The notes beneath the pieces are model-generated. The model saw only the letters and a list, made by a program, of their open reading frames with translations, did not search any database and was not told the origin of the DNA. A stretch of DNA of 5,786 nucleotides from Burkholderiaceae bacterium (GTDB lineage: Bacteria; Pseudomonadota; Gammaproteobacteria; Burkholderiales; Burkholderiaceae): the NCBI GenBank assembly GCA_947461335.1, contig CANHLB010000125.1:1-5786 (forward strand), read 5' to 3'. Position numbers and translations under genes: made by a program. Shown here piece by piece: positions 4,867 to 5,786 of this stretch (positions are counted from its first letter, which is position 1; each line of letters opens with the position of its first letter).

Positions 4867-5439
4867 TTAAGAAGCTAACTTAGCAGCCTTTTTAGCTGGC
4901 TTAGCAGCGTATTGACCTTGAATGTTAGCTAATGCAGCATCAACACTTTTCTCAAAGTTTGCGAAAGCATCAGTTGCTGTAGCACGAACTTGGTCAAACT
5001 GTTGAAGTGAAGATTCAAAAGCAGTTTTGAATGCAGAAACATAAGCCTCTGATCCAGCAGGAGCAGTTTTAGTAGCTTCTTTAACAAACTTAACTAAATC
5101 ATCACGTGCATCATCAATAGAAGCATCAATCATTTGAGCAACTTCTTTATTGCCATTGCGAACAACTTTGCTCACTTTAGCTTGATAAGCAGCAGCGTAT
5201 TTAGCAGCTTCTTGAGCAACTTCTGGCTGAGCTAATGTAGATAACTGTTGTGCATCTTTAATAGATAACAACTGTGCGCTAGCATCTTGTGCAGCGGCCA
5301 ATGCATCTTTAGCAGCAGCTTGGTTAATTTCTGCCAATTCTTTCGCGCTTTCAACCGCTACTTGCGCTAAATGTTTAGCACTTTCAACAGCTTTAGCTTG
5401 AGCTTGGGAGATTTGATCGTTTAATTGAGTTTGGAACAT
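4867..5439 (-). CDS. phaP: Phasin family protein (PHA granule-associated, Phasin_2 type)
   Basis: This 190-aa, alanine-rich, almost wholly helical protein has no signal peptide. Phasins coat polyhydroxyalkanoate granules in the cytoplasm and control their size and number. Residues 17-60 hold four imperfect 11-residue repeats (AVESAKHLAQV, AVESAKELAEI, NQAAAKDALAA, AQDASAQLLSI), giving an amphipathic helix or coiled coil. The central region (about 67-120) contains the betaproteobacterial phasin-like stretch AAAYQAKVSKVVRNGNKEVA. The C-terminus is a Lys/Ala-rich tail (AAKPAKKAAKLAS), as in many Burkholderiales phasins. Length (about 180-195 aa) fits the family. The SD is clear (AAGGA, 7 nt before ATG). 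It is monocistronic, ended by the terminator at 4822-4851, with a promoter at about 5487-5515. Family is secure; the exact paralogue number is unknown. Confidence 0.93.
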   Translation of the reverse strand: MFQTQLNDQISQAQAKAVESAKHLAQVAVESAKELAEINQAAAKDALAAAQDASAQLLSIKDAQQLSTLAQPEVAQEAAKYAAAYQAKVSKVVRNGNKEVAQMIDASIDDARDDLVKFVKEATKTAPAGSEAYVSAFKTAFESSLQQFDQVRATATDAFANFEKSVDAALANIQGQYAAKPAKKAAKLAS

Positions 5440-5480
5440 GATTTATCCTTAATAAGTTATTGGGTTAAATTTTATTGCGA

Positions 5481-5514
5481 TGCACCATTGTATACATAAC
5501 TTTGCTGTGGTGCA
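5481..5514. repeat. 7-bp inverted repeat spanning the phasin promoter, candidate regulator site
   Basis: TGCACCA (5481-5487) and TGGTGCA (5508-5514) are exact reverse complements with a 20-nt spacer. One arm overlaps the -35 and the other abuts the -10 and probable start site. PHA-responsive PhaR regulators are known to bind TGC/GCA-rich sites at phasin promoters, so PhaR is a reasonable candidate. No regulator gene is present in this window. Confidence 0.4.
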
Positions 5515-5515
5515 A
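5487..5515 (-). promoter_or_regulatory. Predicted phasin promoter
   Basis: On the minus strand TTGCAC (5515-5510, matching the TTG of TTGACA) is followed after 17 bp by TACAAT (5492-5487, 5/6 to TATAAT). Transcription would start near 5480, leaving a leader of about 40 nt with the SD. The -35 is weak, suggesting that an activator or repressor matters. Confidence 0.42.
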
Positions 5516-5572
5516 CATTTAGTAGCAAAAATACCAACAATTATTACTATTAGGACGAGTATGGGCTATAAA

Positions 5573-5604
5573 AAACCCCGTAAGTCATTGTATTTACAGG
5601 GTTT
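5573..5604 (-). terminator. Rho-independent terminator for the right-edge gene (distal)
   Basis: AAACCC-C-GTAA (5573-5583) pairs with TTAC-A-GGGTTT (5594-5604), 10 bp with one C/A mismatch. A run of six A residues (5570-5575) gives TTTTTT on the minus strand. It is oriented to end transcription arriving from the thioredoxin-fold gene before the phasin promoter. The remainder of the 229-bp gap (5440-5668) holds only the phasin promoter and the second hairpin. Confidence 0.68.
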
Positions 5605-5649
5605 ATTTAAGCAATGCTAATCTAGAAATAAAGGGCAACTACAAAAATC

Positions 5650-5671
5650 TAAGCCCCTCTACGTAGGCTTA
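5650..5671 (-). terminator. Possible proximal terminator overlapping the stop codon of the right-edge gene
   Basis: On the minus strand TAAGCC (5671-5666, beginning with the TAA stop codon) pairs with GGCTTA (5655-5650), followed by GATTTTTG. The stem is only 6 bp with a 10-nt loop, so it is weaker than the hairpin at 5573-5604 and may act in tandem with it. Confidence 0.4.
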
Positions 5672-5786
5672 CTTGGTCGAAAGGAGTTTTTGTACTTCCT
5701 CTTTGATAGCTGATTCTGAGACAGCGCCAGCCATAAAGCTCGTTTTTCCATTAAGGTTGTTCACAATAATCACCCCAGGGGTGCCA
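5669..5786 (-). CDS. Thioredoxin-fold protein, C-terminal 38 residues only
   Basis: The minus-strand frame enters from the right edge and ends at TAA (5671-5669), encoding GTPGVIIVNNLNGKTSFMAG, then AVSESAIKEEVQKLLSTK. The GTPG start matches the cis-proline loop of thioredoxin-fold proteins. It is followed by a beta hairpin with a central NGK turn, a Gly-Ala step and the final helix, as in thioredoxin, DsbA/DsbG and TlpA-like proteins. The CxxC active site would lie outside the window, so redox activity and cell location cannot be judged. It is followed by two candidate terminators. Confidence 0.6.
   Translation of the reverse strand, partial: GTPGVIIVNNLNGKTSFMAGAVSESAIKEEVQKLLSTK

Noticed and set aside
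1..5786. CRISPR array, insertion sequence, tRNA or rRNA
   Set aside because: No regularly spaced direct repeats, transposase motifs, terminal repeats or structural RNA signatures were seen on either strand.

Overview
The window looks like a chromosomal segment of a low-to-moderate GC betaproteobacterium of the Burkholderiaceae, most likely Polynucleobacter or a close relative. This is inferred from the compact gene packing, the A/T-rich codon use, a Phasin_2-type polyhydroxyalkanoate granule protein, and the FadD, YqjD/E/K-type and APRT proteins together. No database search was possible, so the genus is a judgement. Nothing suggests a prophage, transposon, CRISPR array, rRNA or tRNA.

Layout: positions 1-956 (minus) hold the first 318 codons of a FadD-type long-chain acyl-CoA ligase that runs off the left edge. 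Its start lies 8 bp after the stop of a short MTA/SAH-nucleosidase-like gene (965-1534, minus). Only 11 bp separate that gene from the divergent apt gene (1546-2064, plus), so each promoter must sit inside the opposite gene. A plausible sigma-70 promoter for apt is visible at 1488-1516. The apt terminator (2069-2096) is embedded in the last codons of the convergent yqjK-like gene.

Positions 2081-4045 form a tight minus-strand run. In transcription order it holds a 59-aa helix-turn-helix/Cys-rich protein, a 99-aa exported protein, a zinc-ribbon Smr-domain protein, and a yqjD-yqjE-yqjK-like membrane-protein trio. Gaps are between -4 and +31 bp. The HTH gene has an extended -10 promoter overlapped by a perfect 11-bp inverted repeat, the arrangement expected for autorepression.

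The 208-bp divergent region (4046-4253) also contains an interrupted small reading frame resembling a KGG stress-protein motif, and a second 8-bp inverted repeat. A plus-strand lipoprotein of unknown function follows (4254-4790). A strong bidirectional terminator (4822-4851) separates it from a convergent phasin gene (4867-5439). The phasin promoter region carries a 7-bp inverted repeat (TGCACCA/TGGTGCA) that could bind a PhaR-type regulator. The right edge holds the last 38 codons of a thioredoxin-fold protein, followed by one or two terminators.

Functionally the window mixes nucleobase/nucleoside salvage (APRT, MTAN-like), fatty-acid activation (FadD), carbon storage (phasin) and a probable stress or envelope cluster (HTH, exported protein, Smr, YqjDEK). 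The most novel-looking part is the HTH/exported-protein pair with its operator at the head of the Smr-yqjDEK run.
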